Below, in pieces: positions 6,946-14,337 of a stretch of 17,342 nt of DNA. Below the pieces are notes generated by a model. That model was given only the letters and a program-made list of their open reading frames with translations. It did not search any database and was not told the DNA's origin. This DNA is from Pseudomonadota bacterium (lineage in GTDB: Bacteria; Myxococcota; Polyangia; Polyangiales; Polyangiaceae), in assembly GCA_023419055.1 (NCBI GenBank), contig JAEZYO010000950.1, forward strand, positions 1 to 17,342. The letters are read 5' to 3'. The position numbers were made by a program, and so were the translations under genes. Position 1 is the stretch's first letter; every line of letters starts with the position of its first letter.

Positions 6946-7314
6946 TCACTGCCGCGAGCGGTTCTTCAGCTTGCGAGCCTCGCTCGGGGTGCGCGGAGAG
7001 CCCGCGCCGTTCCGAACGCGAGCCGAGGCCGCGAGGAGCGCAGGCCGGAGTGGCACGTCTGCGGCGATGATCTCGCCCAGGCGTTGGGCGGCGGCGTCGG
7101 CCTTCGCCCAGGCGGCGGAGTGCCCCAGGCTCGGAACGGGAGAGCGCCGCGCGAGCTCGAGCGCGGCGGCGAGCTCGCGTCCGATGCTCTCGAGCTCCGC
7201 CAGCTCGTCGACGGGGCGCCGCGCCGACTTCCACGCGGAATAGAGCGCCCGCACGACGCCGAGCAGGTCTCGCGCGGCTTCGACCGGGAAGGCGGCGTCT
7301 CGCGAGGGCGGCAC
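6946..7314 (-). CDS. Hypothetical Ala-rich helical protein
   Basis: Unrecognised protein of 122 residues, without signal peptide or membrane segment. It reads as mainly alpha-helical: residues 11-56 (VEAARDLLGVVRALYSAW, then DELAELESIGRELAAALELAR) form amphipathic heptads, a second helical part spans about 65-100, and the tail is Lys/Arg-rich (ARKLKNRSRQ). The start is GTG at 7314, with AAGG about 8 bases upstream. Opposing frames on the plus strand cover the same DNA but give Arg/Ser-rich translations, so the minus strand is preferred. It lies downstream of the arylsulfatase on the same strand, separated by a strong hairpin, and its stop is 3 bases from that of the convergent triple-DsbA gene. 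Function unknown. Confidence 0.65.
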   Translation of the reverse strand: MPPSRDAAFPVEAARDLLGVVRALYSAWKSARRPVDELAELESIGRELAAALELARRSPVPSLGHSAAWAKADAAAQRLGEIIAADVPLRPALLAASARVRNGAGSPRTPSEARKLKNRSRQ

Positions 7315-7332
7315 CCTCCCAACCTTCGCGAG

Positions 7333-7363
7333 CCCGAGCCCGGGCGCAAGCCCGGAGCTCGGG
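7333..7363 (-). terminator. Strong GNRA-capped hairpin after the arylsulfatase gene
   Basis: A 13-base-pair stem: CCCGAGC (7333-7339) pairs with GCTCGGG (7357-7363), and CCGGGC (7340-7345) with GCCCGG (7350-7355). One A (7356) is bulged and the loop is GCAA as read on the plus strand. On the minus strand it begins 34 bases after the arylsulfatase stop. No T-run follows in the direction of transcription, so it may be a non-classical terminator or an mRNA 3'-end stabiliser. It also sits in the leader region of the 122-residue gene. Confidence 0.45.
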
Positions 7364-7397
7364 GCGTGGAGGTTTCCTCGGGAGTCTCAATTTGCGA

Positions 7398-9821
7398 TCA
7401 CTGGTGCGCCATGATGGTCCGCATCTCGGCGTCCTCATCGCGGATCGATCGGCCCGACACGTCGACGGTGGCGCTCCGGATCTCGCCCGTGAACTCGAAG
7501 GGGGAATCGTACGCGCTCGTGACCGGCGCGCCTTCATCGCGTCCGACCGCGACGCCGCCGGCGAGACCGAGCACCAGGGGGATGGTGTACGGGAATAGGC
7601 TTTCTCCGACGAGCCTGCCGTTCACGTAGAGCCGAGCCTTGCCCGGCGAGCCCCTGCCTCGCGCGATGTCGGGCTCACCCGTCGGCTCGAACTCGTAGCG
7701 AAGAGAGAGTTTGCCGGAGGGTAGCGTGCCCTTCGACTCGACGCTGAATCGCTCGGCCGCGACGTAGTTGTAGTCGTAGTGGAGCTTCCGATCCTTGACG
7801 TAGAAGCTGTAGCCGCCGTCCACGCCGCCTTGTGAGACGAGCACACCCTCCGCGCCGTCGTCGGGGATTTCGACCTCGACCGTGATGCTGTGAGGGCGAT
7901 TCAGGAGGTGAGGGGCCTGTCCGTCAGGGACCACCTGAGTGCCGGGATAGTAGACGTATCGCTCGCGGTGCTCGGTGAGTTGCGGTCGAGGCTCGGCGAG
8001 CCGCAGCGTGCCGCGCCCGTCGATCGGGAGCACGTTGTATTTTCCCGCCTCGGCGTACCAGAGGGAGATCATCTCGATCAGTCGATCGCGATTCTCGGCC
8101 GCGACGTTCTTGGTCTCCGCGGGATCGCTTTCGAGGTGGTAGAGCTCCCAGCCGGTCGCGTCGAGCTTCTTCAGATCCTCGGCAGTGAGCGGCGTTCCGA
8201 AGCCGCGCCCTTCTGAAAAGGAGTGGCCGGGCCAGGGGCAAACGGCTCGCCAGCCCTCGTGATAGAGCGAGCGGTGCCCGAACATTTCGAAGTACTGGGT
8301 GACCCGCCTGCTCGGCGCCGCGCCGTCGTCGAACGTGTGCGCGAAGCTCGCTCCCTCGATCGGCGCCTGCGTCACCCCTCGGATCTGTTGCGGCGGTGCG
8401 AGCTTCAGGCAGTCGAGCACCGTGGGCAAGAGATCGATGGCGTGGATGAATTGAGCGCGGATTTCACCGCGCGCCTCGATGCCGGCCGGCCAGTGCACGA
8501 TGAAGGGATCGCTCGTGCCGCCCCGATACGTCTCGCGCTTCCAGCGCCGGAACGGCGTGTTGCCCGCGTTGGTCCAACCCCACGGGTAGTGGTTGAAATA
8601 CTTCGGGCCGCCGATCTCGTCGATGGCGGCGAGGTTCTGCTCGAGCGAGTCGGGGACGTTGTTGAAGAACTTGTTTTCGTTGACGGAGCCGCTGATGCCG
8701 CCCTCGGCGCTCGCTCCGTTGTCCGAGATCAGCATGACGACGGTGTTCTCGAGCTCCCCGAGCTGCTCGACGAAGTCGAGCAGGCGCCCGATGTGATGGT
8801 CGGTGTGCTCGAGGAAGCCGGCGAACACCTCCATCATGCGCGCATACAGCCTGCGCTCGTCAGCAGGCAGCTCTTCCCACTCGGGCACGTCGGGATCGTG
8901 CTCGGAGAGTTGCGTCCCTGGGGGCAAGAGCCCCATCTCGAGCTGCCGCCGAAACGTCTCCTGCCGGTAGCGGTCCCAGCCCGCGTCGAACTTGCCTCGG
9001 TACTTGTCCGACCACTCCTTCGGCACGTGGTGGGGCGCGTGCATGGCGCCGGGCGCGAAGTACAGAAAGAACGGCTTTTCGGGGGCCACCTGCTTGGTAT
9101 CGGCGATGAAGGCGATCGCGCGATCGACCAGGTCCTCGGTCAGGTGATAGCCCTGCTCCGGGGTCTTGGGCTGAGCCGTCTGGTGATTGTCGTAAACCAA
9201 GTCCGGGTAGTACTGGTGCGTGTCGCCACTCAAGAAGCCGTAGTAGCGATCGAAGCCGCGACCGAGGGGCCAGCGATCGTACGGTCCAGCGGCGCTGATC
9301 TCTTGCGCCGGCGTCAAGTGCCACTTGCCTATCGCCAGCGTCGTATAGGCGTGCTGGCGCAAGATCTCCGAGAGAAAGCCGTTCTCGAACGGAATGATGC
9401 CGTTGTATCCGGGGAAGCCGGTCGCCGCCTCGGTGATGCACGCCATGTTGTTCGAGTGGTGGTTCCTGCCGGTCAGCAAGCACGAGCGCGTCGGCGAGCA
9501 GAGCGCGGTCGTCTGCATGCCGGTGTAGCGTAGGCCGTTCATCGCGAGCCGGTCGATGTTGGGCGTGTGAATCGGCGAGCCGTAGCAGCCGAGCTGCCCG
9601 AAGCCCGTGTCGTCGAGGACGATGAACAGCACGTTCGGCGAACCCGGTTTTGCGCGCCGCGGTGCGGGCCACGCCGGTGTCGAGGTGTCGAAGGTGCGAC
9701 CCACGACGCCGGGGAACGTGGTCCCGGGCAGGTATTCGACGAGCCCGCGCGCGCCGTGGCCCGAGCCGTTACCGTTGCCGTTGCCGCCCGTGGCGGCTCC
9801 GGGATGTTTCCTCTTGGTCAT
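7398..9821 (-). CDS. Arylsulfatase (formylglycine-dependent sulfatase, about 800-residue type)
   Basis: Sulfate ester hydrolase of 807 residues. The signature CSPTRSCLLTGR (108-119) carries Cys108 in the C-X-P-X-R context that a formylglycine-generating enzyme converts to the catalytic formylglycine. Other alkaline-phosphatase-fold active-site elements are present: metal ligands DD (70-71) and DN (367-368), K166 and H168 in GKWH, and H261. The length matches bacterial arylsulfatases of the roughly 780-800-residue class (AtsD-like) rather than the roughly 530-residue Pseudomonas AtsA. The last about 160 residues are beta-rich (SFYVKDRKLHYDYNY, ARLYVNGRLVGE) and resemble a concanavalin-like accessory domain. 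There is no signal peptide; the N-terminus is a Gly/Asn-rich low-complexity stretch (10-25), so a cytoplasmic location is likely. The start is ATG 9821 with GGAG close upstream. No formylglycine-generating enzyme is in the window; it must be encoded elsewhere. The gene follows the DUF4136-like lipoprotein by 90 bases. Confidence 0.95.
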   Translation of the reverse strand: MTKRKHPGAATGGNGNGNGSGHGARGLVEYLPGTTFPGVVGRTFDTSTPAWPAPRRAKPGSPNVLFIVLDDTGFGQLGCYGSPIHTPNIDRLAMNGLRYTGMQTTALCSPTRSCLLTGRNHHSNNMACITEAATGFPGYNGIIPFENGFLSEILRQHAYTTLAIGKWHLTPAQEISAAGPYDRWPLGRGFDRYYGFLSGDTHQYYPDLVYDNHQTAQPKTPEQGYHLTEDLVDRAIAFIADTKQVAPEKPFFLYFAPGAMHAPHHVPKEWSDKYRGKFDAGWDRYRQETFRRQLEMGLLPPGTQLSEHDPDVPEWEELPADERRLYARMMEVFAGFLEHTDHHIGRLLDFVEQLGELENTVVMLISDNGASAEGGISGSVNENKFFNNVPDSLEQNLAAIDEIGGPKYFNHYPWGWTNAGNTPFRRWKRETYRGGTSDPFIVHWPAGIEARGEIRAQFIHAIDLLPTVLDCLKLAPPQQIRGVTQAPIEGASFAHTFDDGAAPSRRVTQYFEMFGHRSLYHEGWRAVCPWPGHSFSEGRGFGTPLTAEDLKKLDATGWELYHLESDPAETKNVAAENRDRLIEMISLWYAEAGKYNVLPIDGRGTLRLAEPRPQLTEHRERYVYYPGTQVVPDGQAPHLLNRPHSITVEVEIPDDGAEGVLVSQGGVDGGYSFYVKDRKLHYDYNYVAAERFSVESKGTLPSGKLSLRYEFEPTGEPDIARGRGSPGKARLYVNGRLVGESLFPYTIPLVLGLAGGVAVGRDEGAPVTSAYDSPFEFTGEIRSATVDVSGRSIRDEDAEMRTIMAHQ

Positions 9822-9832
9822 ACTCCGCGAGT

Positions 9833-9848
9833 TGCACTAGCGGTGCCA
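9833..9848 (-). promoter_or_regulatory. Sigma-54-like promoter element before the arylsulfatase
   Basis: TGGCAC, five bases, GTGCA on the minus strand, against the consensus TGGCAC-N5-TTGCA. GG and GC are in the exact required spacing (10 bases between). The weakness is position: a start 12 bases beyond the GC is at 9822, one base before the ATG, which would exclude the GGAG from the transcript. An imperfect 7-base inverted repeat (9842-9848 / 9857-9863) overlaps the -24 element. Confidence 0.35.
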
Positions 9849-9911
9849 GCGCGCGATGGCGCCGTCTTGCCTCGATGCGGCCCGCTTCCGCGAGCCGCGG
9901 CGCCGCAGTCG

Positions 9912-10526
9912 TCACGGGACGAGCTTTTCCTTTTTCATTTCCTCGTGGACCTTCTCGACCGTCTGCTCCAAGAGGTCCGAGGTGTTGTCGGGATCGGTCG
10001 TCTTCGTGAGGCCGGACCACACGAGCTTGCCTTGCTGGGCCTCGTAGACGTTGGTCTCGACGCCGTACACCTTGTACGTCCGCACGTCGCCGGGATCGTA
10101 GTAGAAGGGTGCGAGTCCGTAGTCGGGCCCGTAGTAGTCGCCGAACGCGTAGTAGGACGACGGATACGCCGGGGGCTCGTAGCTTACCTCCGTCTGGTCG
10201 GAGACCACGCGCATCATCACGATGCCGTCGATGCCGTTGTCCCGAACCAGCTGGTCGAGCTTGGCCTTGTCCTCGAGGCTCGCGCGATCCGGGAGCACCG
10301 TGTAGCTCTTCACGACCGTCGCGCCGCGAATCTCCTTCGCCATGAGATCTTCGGCCTTGTGCCGGAACGCCACGCTCGGCGACGACGCGATCACCAAGAC
10401 CTTCTTGAACGCGAGCTGCTCGGTGCCGGGCGCTTTCCAGGTCTCCTCCACTTGGGTGGAGCTGCACCCGGCCACCGCCGGCAGAGCCGCGAGGGAAGCG
10501 GCCAGCAGAAGCTTGACTACTCTCAT
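9912..10526 (-). CDS. Lipoprotein, DUF4136-like
   Basis: Envelope lipoprotein of 204 residues: basic N-terminus, hydrophobic segment (5-19) and lipobox VAGC with lipidation Cys21. An alpha/beta domain follows (KKVLVIASS at 41-49, IDGIVMMRVVSD at 99-110). A Tyr/Pro-rich segment (116-161, about 13 Tyr) interrupts it, and the conserved end reads VYEAQQGKLVWSGLTKTTDP and then a Lys/Glu helix. This layout resembles DUF4136-type lipoproteins, whose function is unknown; the assignment is by pattern only. The start is ATG 10526 behind an excellent Shine-Dalgarno, GGAGGAGGA (10539-10531). It lies 77 bases downstream of the response regulator on the same strand, with a sigma-54-like element between them, so it may be a target of that regulator or part of its operon. 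Confidence 0.85.
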   Translation of the reverse strand: MRVVKLLLAASLAALPAVAGCSSTQVEETWKAPGTEQLAFKKVLVIASSPSVAFRHKAEDLMAKEIRGATVVKSYTVLPDRASLEDKAKLDQLVRDNGIDGIVMMRVVSDQTEVSYEPPAYPSSYYAFGDYYGPDYGLAPFYYDPGDVRTYKVYGVETNVYEAQQGKLVWSGLTKTTDPDNTSDLLEQTVEKVHEEMKKEKLVP

Positions 10527-10550
10527 CGGATCCTCCTCCGAGAGAGCCCT

Positions 10551-10566
10551 TTCAAGCTTCGTGCCG
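10551..10566 (-). promoter_or_regulatory. Sigma-54-like promoter element before the DUF4136-like lipoprotein
   Basis: CGGCACG-N4-TTGAA on the minus strand, against TGGCACG-N4-TTGCA, in the exact spacing. The mismatches are the first T and the usually conserved C of the -12 GC. The predicted transcript start is about 10540, just before the strong Shine-Dalgarno, giving a sensible short leader. The -12 mismatch lowers confidence. Confidence 0.35.
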
Positions 10567-10603
10567 TAAGAGCCGGTCGGCGCAGCGCCGCCACGCGCTA
10601 CGG

Positions 10604-11971
10604 TCAGTCTTCCTTTTCGTCCGCGCCGTACTCGGCAAGCTTACGATAGAGGGTCTTGCGGCTCACCCCCAGGCGCTGAGCGGCGAGCGACTTGTTGCCC
10701 CCCGCGGCCTGGAGCACGCGCGCGATGTAGCGCCGCTCGACCTCTTCGAGCGGCACGAGATCGTCCAGGTTGTCGGCGGCCACGATGACGTGCCGGCTCT
10801 CGAAGCTCTTGATGCGCTCGGGCAAATCGTCGACCGCGATGTGATCGAAGCGCGTGAGCGCCACCGCGCGCTCGATGGAGTTTCTGAGCTCACGCACGTT
10901 TCCGGGCCAGGGATAGCCGAGCAGGCGCTCCGCCGCCGCCTTCGAGATGCCCTTGACGGGCCGCCCGGAGTTCTTCGCGAACAGGTCGACGAAGTGCTGC
11001 GCCAAGAGGAGCACGTCGCCGCCCCGCGATCGCAGCGGGGGCAGCGGCACCTGCAGCACGTTCAGCCGGTAGTAGAGGTCCTCGCGGAAGCGCCCTTCCT
11101 GGACGGCTTGCTCGAGATCACGGTTCGTGAGCGCGATCACACGGACGTCGAAGGGCACGTCGCTGCTCCCGCCGAGCGGTCGGATCAGGCGCTCTTCAAG
11201 GGCACGCAGGAGCTTGGCCTGCAGCCCGAGCGGCATCTCGCCGACCTCATCGAGGACGAGCGTACCGCGATCGGCTTCGAGGAACAGACCGGGGCGATTG
11301 CCGCGCGCGTCGGTGAAGGCGCCGCGGACGTGACCGAAGAGCTCGCTCTCGAGCAGCGTCTCCGGCAGCGCCGCGCAGTTGACCCCGACGAAGGCGCCGT
11401 TGCGCCGTCGCCCGGCGCTGTGCAGGAGCCGCGCGACGACCTCCTTGCCGGTACCACTCTCACCGGTGACGAGCACCGTGGCGTCGCTCTCGGCCACGCG
11501 CTGCAGCAACCCGCGGAGCGCCATGATCGGCGGGCTCGAGCCGATGAGGTCGCCGTCCCAGCCCGCTTCTCCGACCGCGGCGCGCAGCCGCTTCACCTCG
11601 GAGGTGAGCTCGCGATGACGCAGCCCGCGGGCCACCGCGAGCAGCAGCGCGTCGACGTCGAACGGCTTGGTCACGAAATCGTACGCGCCCGCGCGGATCG
11701 CGAGGATGGCAGTCTCCATGGTGCCGAACGCGGTGATCACGATCACGGGCACGTCGGGCCACTGCTCGCTGAACTCCTTGCAGAGCTCGAGGCCGTTCTT
11801 TCCGGCCATGTTGACGTCGGTGATGACCACGTGCGGCTCGAAGAGTCGGGCGCGCTCGAGCGCCTCGTCCGCCCCGTGCACGCTCTCGGCTTCGTACCCT
11901 TCCGCGCGCAGCCCGAGCTCGATGAAGTTACAGGTGGCGCGGTCGTCGTCGACGATGAGGATTCTAGGCAT
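10604..11971 (-). CDS. Sigma-54-dependent response regulator (NtrC family)
   Basis: Response regulator of 455 residues with three parts. Receiver domain (about 3-115): acidic pocket DDD (8-10), phosphoacceptor D52, T80, K102. AAA+ sigma-54 activation domain (about 142-370): Walker A GESGTGKE (170-177), sigma-54 contact loop GAFTDA (217-222), Walker B TLVLDE (237-242), and arginine-finger region REDLYYRLN (296-304). Fis-type helix-turn-helix (about 405-450): NKSLAAQRLGVSRKTLYRKL. The contact loop differs from the textbook GAFTGA at the fifth residue (Asp221). Start is ATG 11971, giving a canonical receiver N-terminus (MPRILIVDDD); the frame is open 25 codons upstream but without receiver character. 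The ATG lies inside the upstream histidine kinase gene, with an 8-base overlap ATGCCTAG, so the two are translationally coupled and form a cognate pair. Once phosphorylated it should activate sigma-54 promoters. Confidence 0.96.
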   Translation of the reverse strand: MPRILIVDDDRATCNFIELGLRAEGYEAESVHGADEALERARLFEPHVVITDVNMAGKNGLELCKEFSEQWPDVPVIVITAFGTMETAILAIRAGAYDFVTKPFDVDALLLAVARGLRHRELTSEVKRLRAAVGEAGWDGDLIGSSPPIMALRGLLQRVAESDATVLVTGESGTGKEVVARLLHSAGRRRNGAFVGVNCAALPETLLESELFGHVRGAFTDARGNRPGLFLEADRGTLVLDEVGEMPLGLQAKLLRALEERLIRPLGGSSDVPFDVRVIALTNRDLEQAVQEGRFREDLYYRLNVLQVPLPPLRSRGGDVLLLAQHFVDLFAKNSGRPVKGISKAAAERLLGYPWPGNVRELRNSIERAVALTRFDHIAVDDLPERIKSFESRHVIVAADNLDDLVPLEEVERRYIARVLQAAGGNKSLAAQRLGVSRKTLYRKLAEYGADEKED

Positions 11972-13424
11972 GTTCGGAACCTTGCGGCAGGTAGACTTCG
12001 ACGCGCGTGCCGCGCTGCGCTTGGGAGCTGATATCGATCCAGCCACCGTGCTCTGCGACGATGTCGCGCACGATGGAAAGTCCGAGCCCGGTGCCCTCTC
12101 CCGAGGGTTTCGTGGTGTAGAACGGCTCGAAGGCGCGCGCCAGGACCTCGCTCGACATTCCGGCGCCGCTGTCGACGATCGAGACGCGCACGCAGGGGAC
12201 CTCGCGCTTCTGCTCGGGGGAGTGGGCGACCGTGCGCTCTGCCGCGATCTCGACGGCGTCTCCGGGGCTGCTCGCCTGGATGGCGTTCAGCACCAGGTTC
12301 GTGATGACCTGCTGGAGCTGGTTCGGATCCGCCGAGATGCGCGTCGGCTCGCCTCGAGTCTGGACCGCGAGGGTCACGGTCTGGCGTTCGGCGAGCGGCT
12401 CGAGCAGGGAGGTCGCGCTCTCGAGCACTTCGCCCACCTCGACCTCGACGCGGCGAACCGGCTTCCTGCGAGCGTAGTCGAGGATGCGGCGCACGATCTG
12501 CGTCATGCGCTCACACTGCACGCCGATGGCCTGCGCGCTGTTCTGTCCGGCGTCGACGCCGACCCGGCCCGTGGCGATGAGCTTCGCGTGACCGGCGATC
12601 ACGTTGAGCGGGGTGCCGATCTCGTGAGCGAGCACCGAGGCGAGCTGCCCGAGCGTGGCCAGGCGCTCGGCGTGCCGTAGCTGCTCCACCGCCCGCAGGC
12701 GCGCCTCCATCTCGTCTTGGGTGCGCCGTCGCGCTTGGCCGAGGTCCGCCATCATTCCGGCCAGGGCGTGCGACAGCTCTCCGAGCTCGTCCCGCCGCGG
12801 CAAGATCGGGTTGATGGAGAAGTTTCCGGCCCCAATCTCGCGCGCCGAGTCGATCAAGCTCGCGATGGGGGCACCCACCATACGGTTCCCGATCGATATG
12901 GCGATGAGGCCGCACACCAGCGCCACGGCAGCGCTCGCGAGCAACACGCTGAGCGCGCTCTCCTTCACGTACGAGGAACGTGGGTCGAGCGATTCGGAGA
13001 GCTCGAGCGCCCCCTGCGCGTCGTCGACGACGGGGACGCCGACGTAGGTGATGAGGTGTTCGCCCTGGTGGGCGCCTTCGAGGACCCGCGCCGTCTGAAA
13101 CACGTGGAGCGGCGCCGGCAGCTCGCGCGCCGAGACGGGCACGAGCGGACGAAATGCCGGGCCCGCGTCCTTCGACAGCGAGACGAAGCGGATGTCCAGG
13201 TTTTCTCGGGAGGCGTTCACTCGTTCGACGAGCTCGATGGCGCGGTCGCGCGAGTGCGCCTTCACGATGGCCGCCGCCGCCGTCACGCCAATCACGCGGT
13301 GATCGCGGCGCACGTCGCCGTCGAGCAAGGCGACTTCGCGCTTTACCTGCCATACGCCGAACAAGGCCACGACGGCAAGGACGCCCAGGACCAGGGCGAA
13401 GGCGAGCTTGTGCGCCAGCTTCAT
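11964..13424 (-). CDS. Membrane-bound sensor histidine kinase (NtrB/ZraS-like)
   Basis: Inner-membrane sensor kinase of 486 residues. Transmembrane helices at about 7-27 and 156-178 flank an extracytoplasmic sensor domain of about 130 residues with no family I recognise. A HAMP-like linker (about 179-232) and coiled coil follow. The dimerisation/phosphotransfer motif is HEIGTPLN with phosphorylatable His267. The ATPase domain has the N box (NLVLNAIQA, N380), G1 (VDSGAGM, D418), F box (FEPFYTTK) and G2 (GTGLGLS, 444-450). All catalytic boxes are intact. The HEIGTPLN form is typical of kinases paired with NtrC-type regulators. The start is ATG 13424; GTG 13439, five codons upstream, is possible. 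The Shine-Dalgarno is weak in both cases. It overlaps the regulator gene by 8 bases. The signal sensed is unknown. Confidence 0.95.
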   Translation of the reverse strand: MKLAHKLAFALVLGVLAVVALFGVWQVKREVALLDGDVRRDHRVIGVTAAAAIVKAHSRDRAIELVERVNASRENLDIRFVSLSKDAGPAFRPLVPVSARELPAPLHVFQTARVLEGAHQGEHLITYVGVPVVDDAQGALELSESLDPRSSYVKESALSVLLASAAVALVCGLIAISIGNRMVGAPIASLIDSAREIGAGNFSINPILPRRDELGELSHALAGMMADLGQARRRTQDEMEARLRAVEQLRHAERLATLGQLASVLAHEIGTPLNVIAGHAKLIATGRVGVDAGQNSAQAIGVQCERMTQIVRRILDYARRKPVRRVEVEVGEVLESATSLLEPLAERQTVTLAVQTRGEPTRISADPNQLQQVITNLVLNAIQASSPGDAVEIAAERTVAHSPEQKREVPCVRVSIVDSGAGMSSEVLARAFEPFYTTKPSGEGTGLGLSIVRDIVAEHGGWIDISSQAQRGTRVEVYLPQGSEHA

Positions 13425-13499
13425 CGCCCGACTGTACACCGGGTGAGAGTCGAGCTCGCCGGTGCGTCTTAATGCATCATTGTCCCAAAAAGAACCAGC

Positions 13500-13742
13500 T
13501 CACTCGCGAGCGTCGACGGGCTCGACGGCGACGCTGAAGCCGTAGATCCCGGCCCCGAGCGCGATCAAAGAATCGATCAATTCGCGCACGCGACTCTGCT
13601 CGATCTCGTGCTTTCCGCGCGCCGTGATGCGCTCCACGGTGCCGTCCGCCTTGTGAGTGCTGGTGTACCCCCATTCACCGAGCCGCTTCAGGACGAGGTC
13701 GCTGGCGCCGGCGCCACTGACCGTCAACTCGATCTTGTACAA
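13500..13742 (-). CDS. Small alpha/beta protein of unknown function (TTG start)
   Basis: Unrecognised 80-residue protein. The sequence suggests strand (KIELTVS), helix (SDLVLKRLGEWGY), strand pair (TSTHKADGTVERITARG), helix (EQSRVRELIDSLIALGA), strand (IYGFSVAVEPV), a beta-alpha-beta-beta-alpha-beta order as in ferredoxin-like folds; this fold guess is mine. There is no signal peptide or membrane segment. The start is TTG at 13742 with GGAG 9 bases upstream (13755-13752); the next candidate, TTG at codon 6, would cut the first strand. It lies 75 bases upstream of the histidine kinase on the same strand, so it may share its operon or have an accessory signalling role. The other frames here give Arg-rich translations. 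Confidence 0.55.
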   Translation of the reverse strand: MYKIELTVSGAGASDLVLKRLGEWGYTSTHKADGTVERITARGKHEIEQSRVRELIDSLIALGAGIYGFSVAVEPVDARE

Positions 13743-13939
13743 CTTTGACCACTCCGAGGTCGTCGCTTCAACGCAAGACCCGAGCCATTAGTTTGAGCTC
13801 GGATCAACCGTCGCGCCACCCATCGGAGAGGTGACAGAGCGATCCCACGGATCTCGGTTCGCCGCTCGCTCGCTCCGTCTCGGATCCGGAGAGCGGACCG
13901 AGCTATTCGGTCACATTACTGCGCGCAGACCAGGGGCAC

Positions 13940-14307
13940 TCACGCCCACGGCCCCGATTCGCAGGTAGCGTTCGTGCTCTCTCCGAAGGCGCAGGCACCG
14001 TAGTAGGTGCAGGTCGCATCATCGCCGTTGCAGCTAGTCCCTTGTCGAGCGTTGGCGGAGCCGCCGACGGGTTCAGTGGTGCCACCGGCGCCACTTCTGC
14101 CTCCCGACCCGCCCGTCGACTTGCTTCCGGCAGCGGAGCCGCCGTTCGACGTTCCACCTTTTTGACGGGGAGCCGCCGGGGGTCGCGGTGCCACCGCTGC
14201 CGAGACCGGCGGAGCCGCCGCTCTGGTCGTCGTCACCCGAGAAGGCCTTGCCGCTACATTCCGCCGAAGCCGAAGAGCGCTCCGACCGCGAGCCACCATG
14301 CACGCAT
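13940..14307 (-). pseudogene. Gly-rich lipoprotein gene broken by two single-base frameshifts
   Basis: The minus strand begins with a signal-peptide-like start, ATG 14307 (MRAWWLAVGALFGFGG), which hits a stop after 17 codons (TAG 14256-14254). In the next frame the protein continues as CSGKAFSGDDDQSGGSAG and on to PGGSPS. It then changes frame again at an A5 run (plus-strand T5, 14159-14163) and continues as GGTSNGGSAAGSKSTGG to CNGDDATCTYYGAC and a stop at 13940. Removing one A in GGAATGT (14259) and one A in the A5 run restores one frame of 121 residues: signal peptide, lipidation Cys, Gly/Ser linker and a Cys-containing tail. Four copies of a GGCGGCTCC-type element encode Gly-Gly-Ser; their spacing is a multiple of 3 except exactly across the A5 run (34 bases). 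It is either a recent pseudogene or assembly error in homopolymers. It starts 30 bases past the tRNA-Leu gene. Confidence 0.6.
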
Positions 14308-14337
14308 TTTCCGGGGGTATGGCACGCGAAATCGGTT

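Noticed and set aside
8223..9533. Long plus-strand open frame (436 codons) over the arylsulfatase
   Set aside because: Codon shadow of a confidently identified gene in GC-rich DNA; no motif or start signal of its own.
10578..10590. CGGCGC-A-GCGCCG palindrome after the response regulator as a terminator
   Set aside because: One-base spacer cannot form a proper loop without opening the stem, and no T-run follows; likely a GC-rich chance palindrome.
9567..10649. Plus-strand open frame of 360 codons spanning the lipoprotein and the intergenic gaps
   Set aside because: Crosses two genes and their promoters; no domain and no supporting start signal.
10790..12031. Long plus-strand open frame (413 codons) opposite the response regulator
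   Set aside because: Antisense shadow; composition is Arg/Glu/Ala-rich and the opposite strand carries every regulator motif.
13473..13496. TTGGGAC...TGCA as a sigma-54 promoter before the histidine kinase
   Set aside because: Only 9 bases lie between GG and GC; sigma-54 needs 10, and the spacing is strict.
13485..13500. T5 run after the 80-residue gene as an intrinsic terminator
   Set aside because: The preceding stem is only 4 base pairs (GCTC/GAGC), too weak to support a call.
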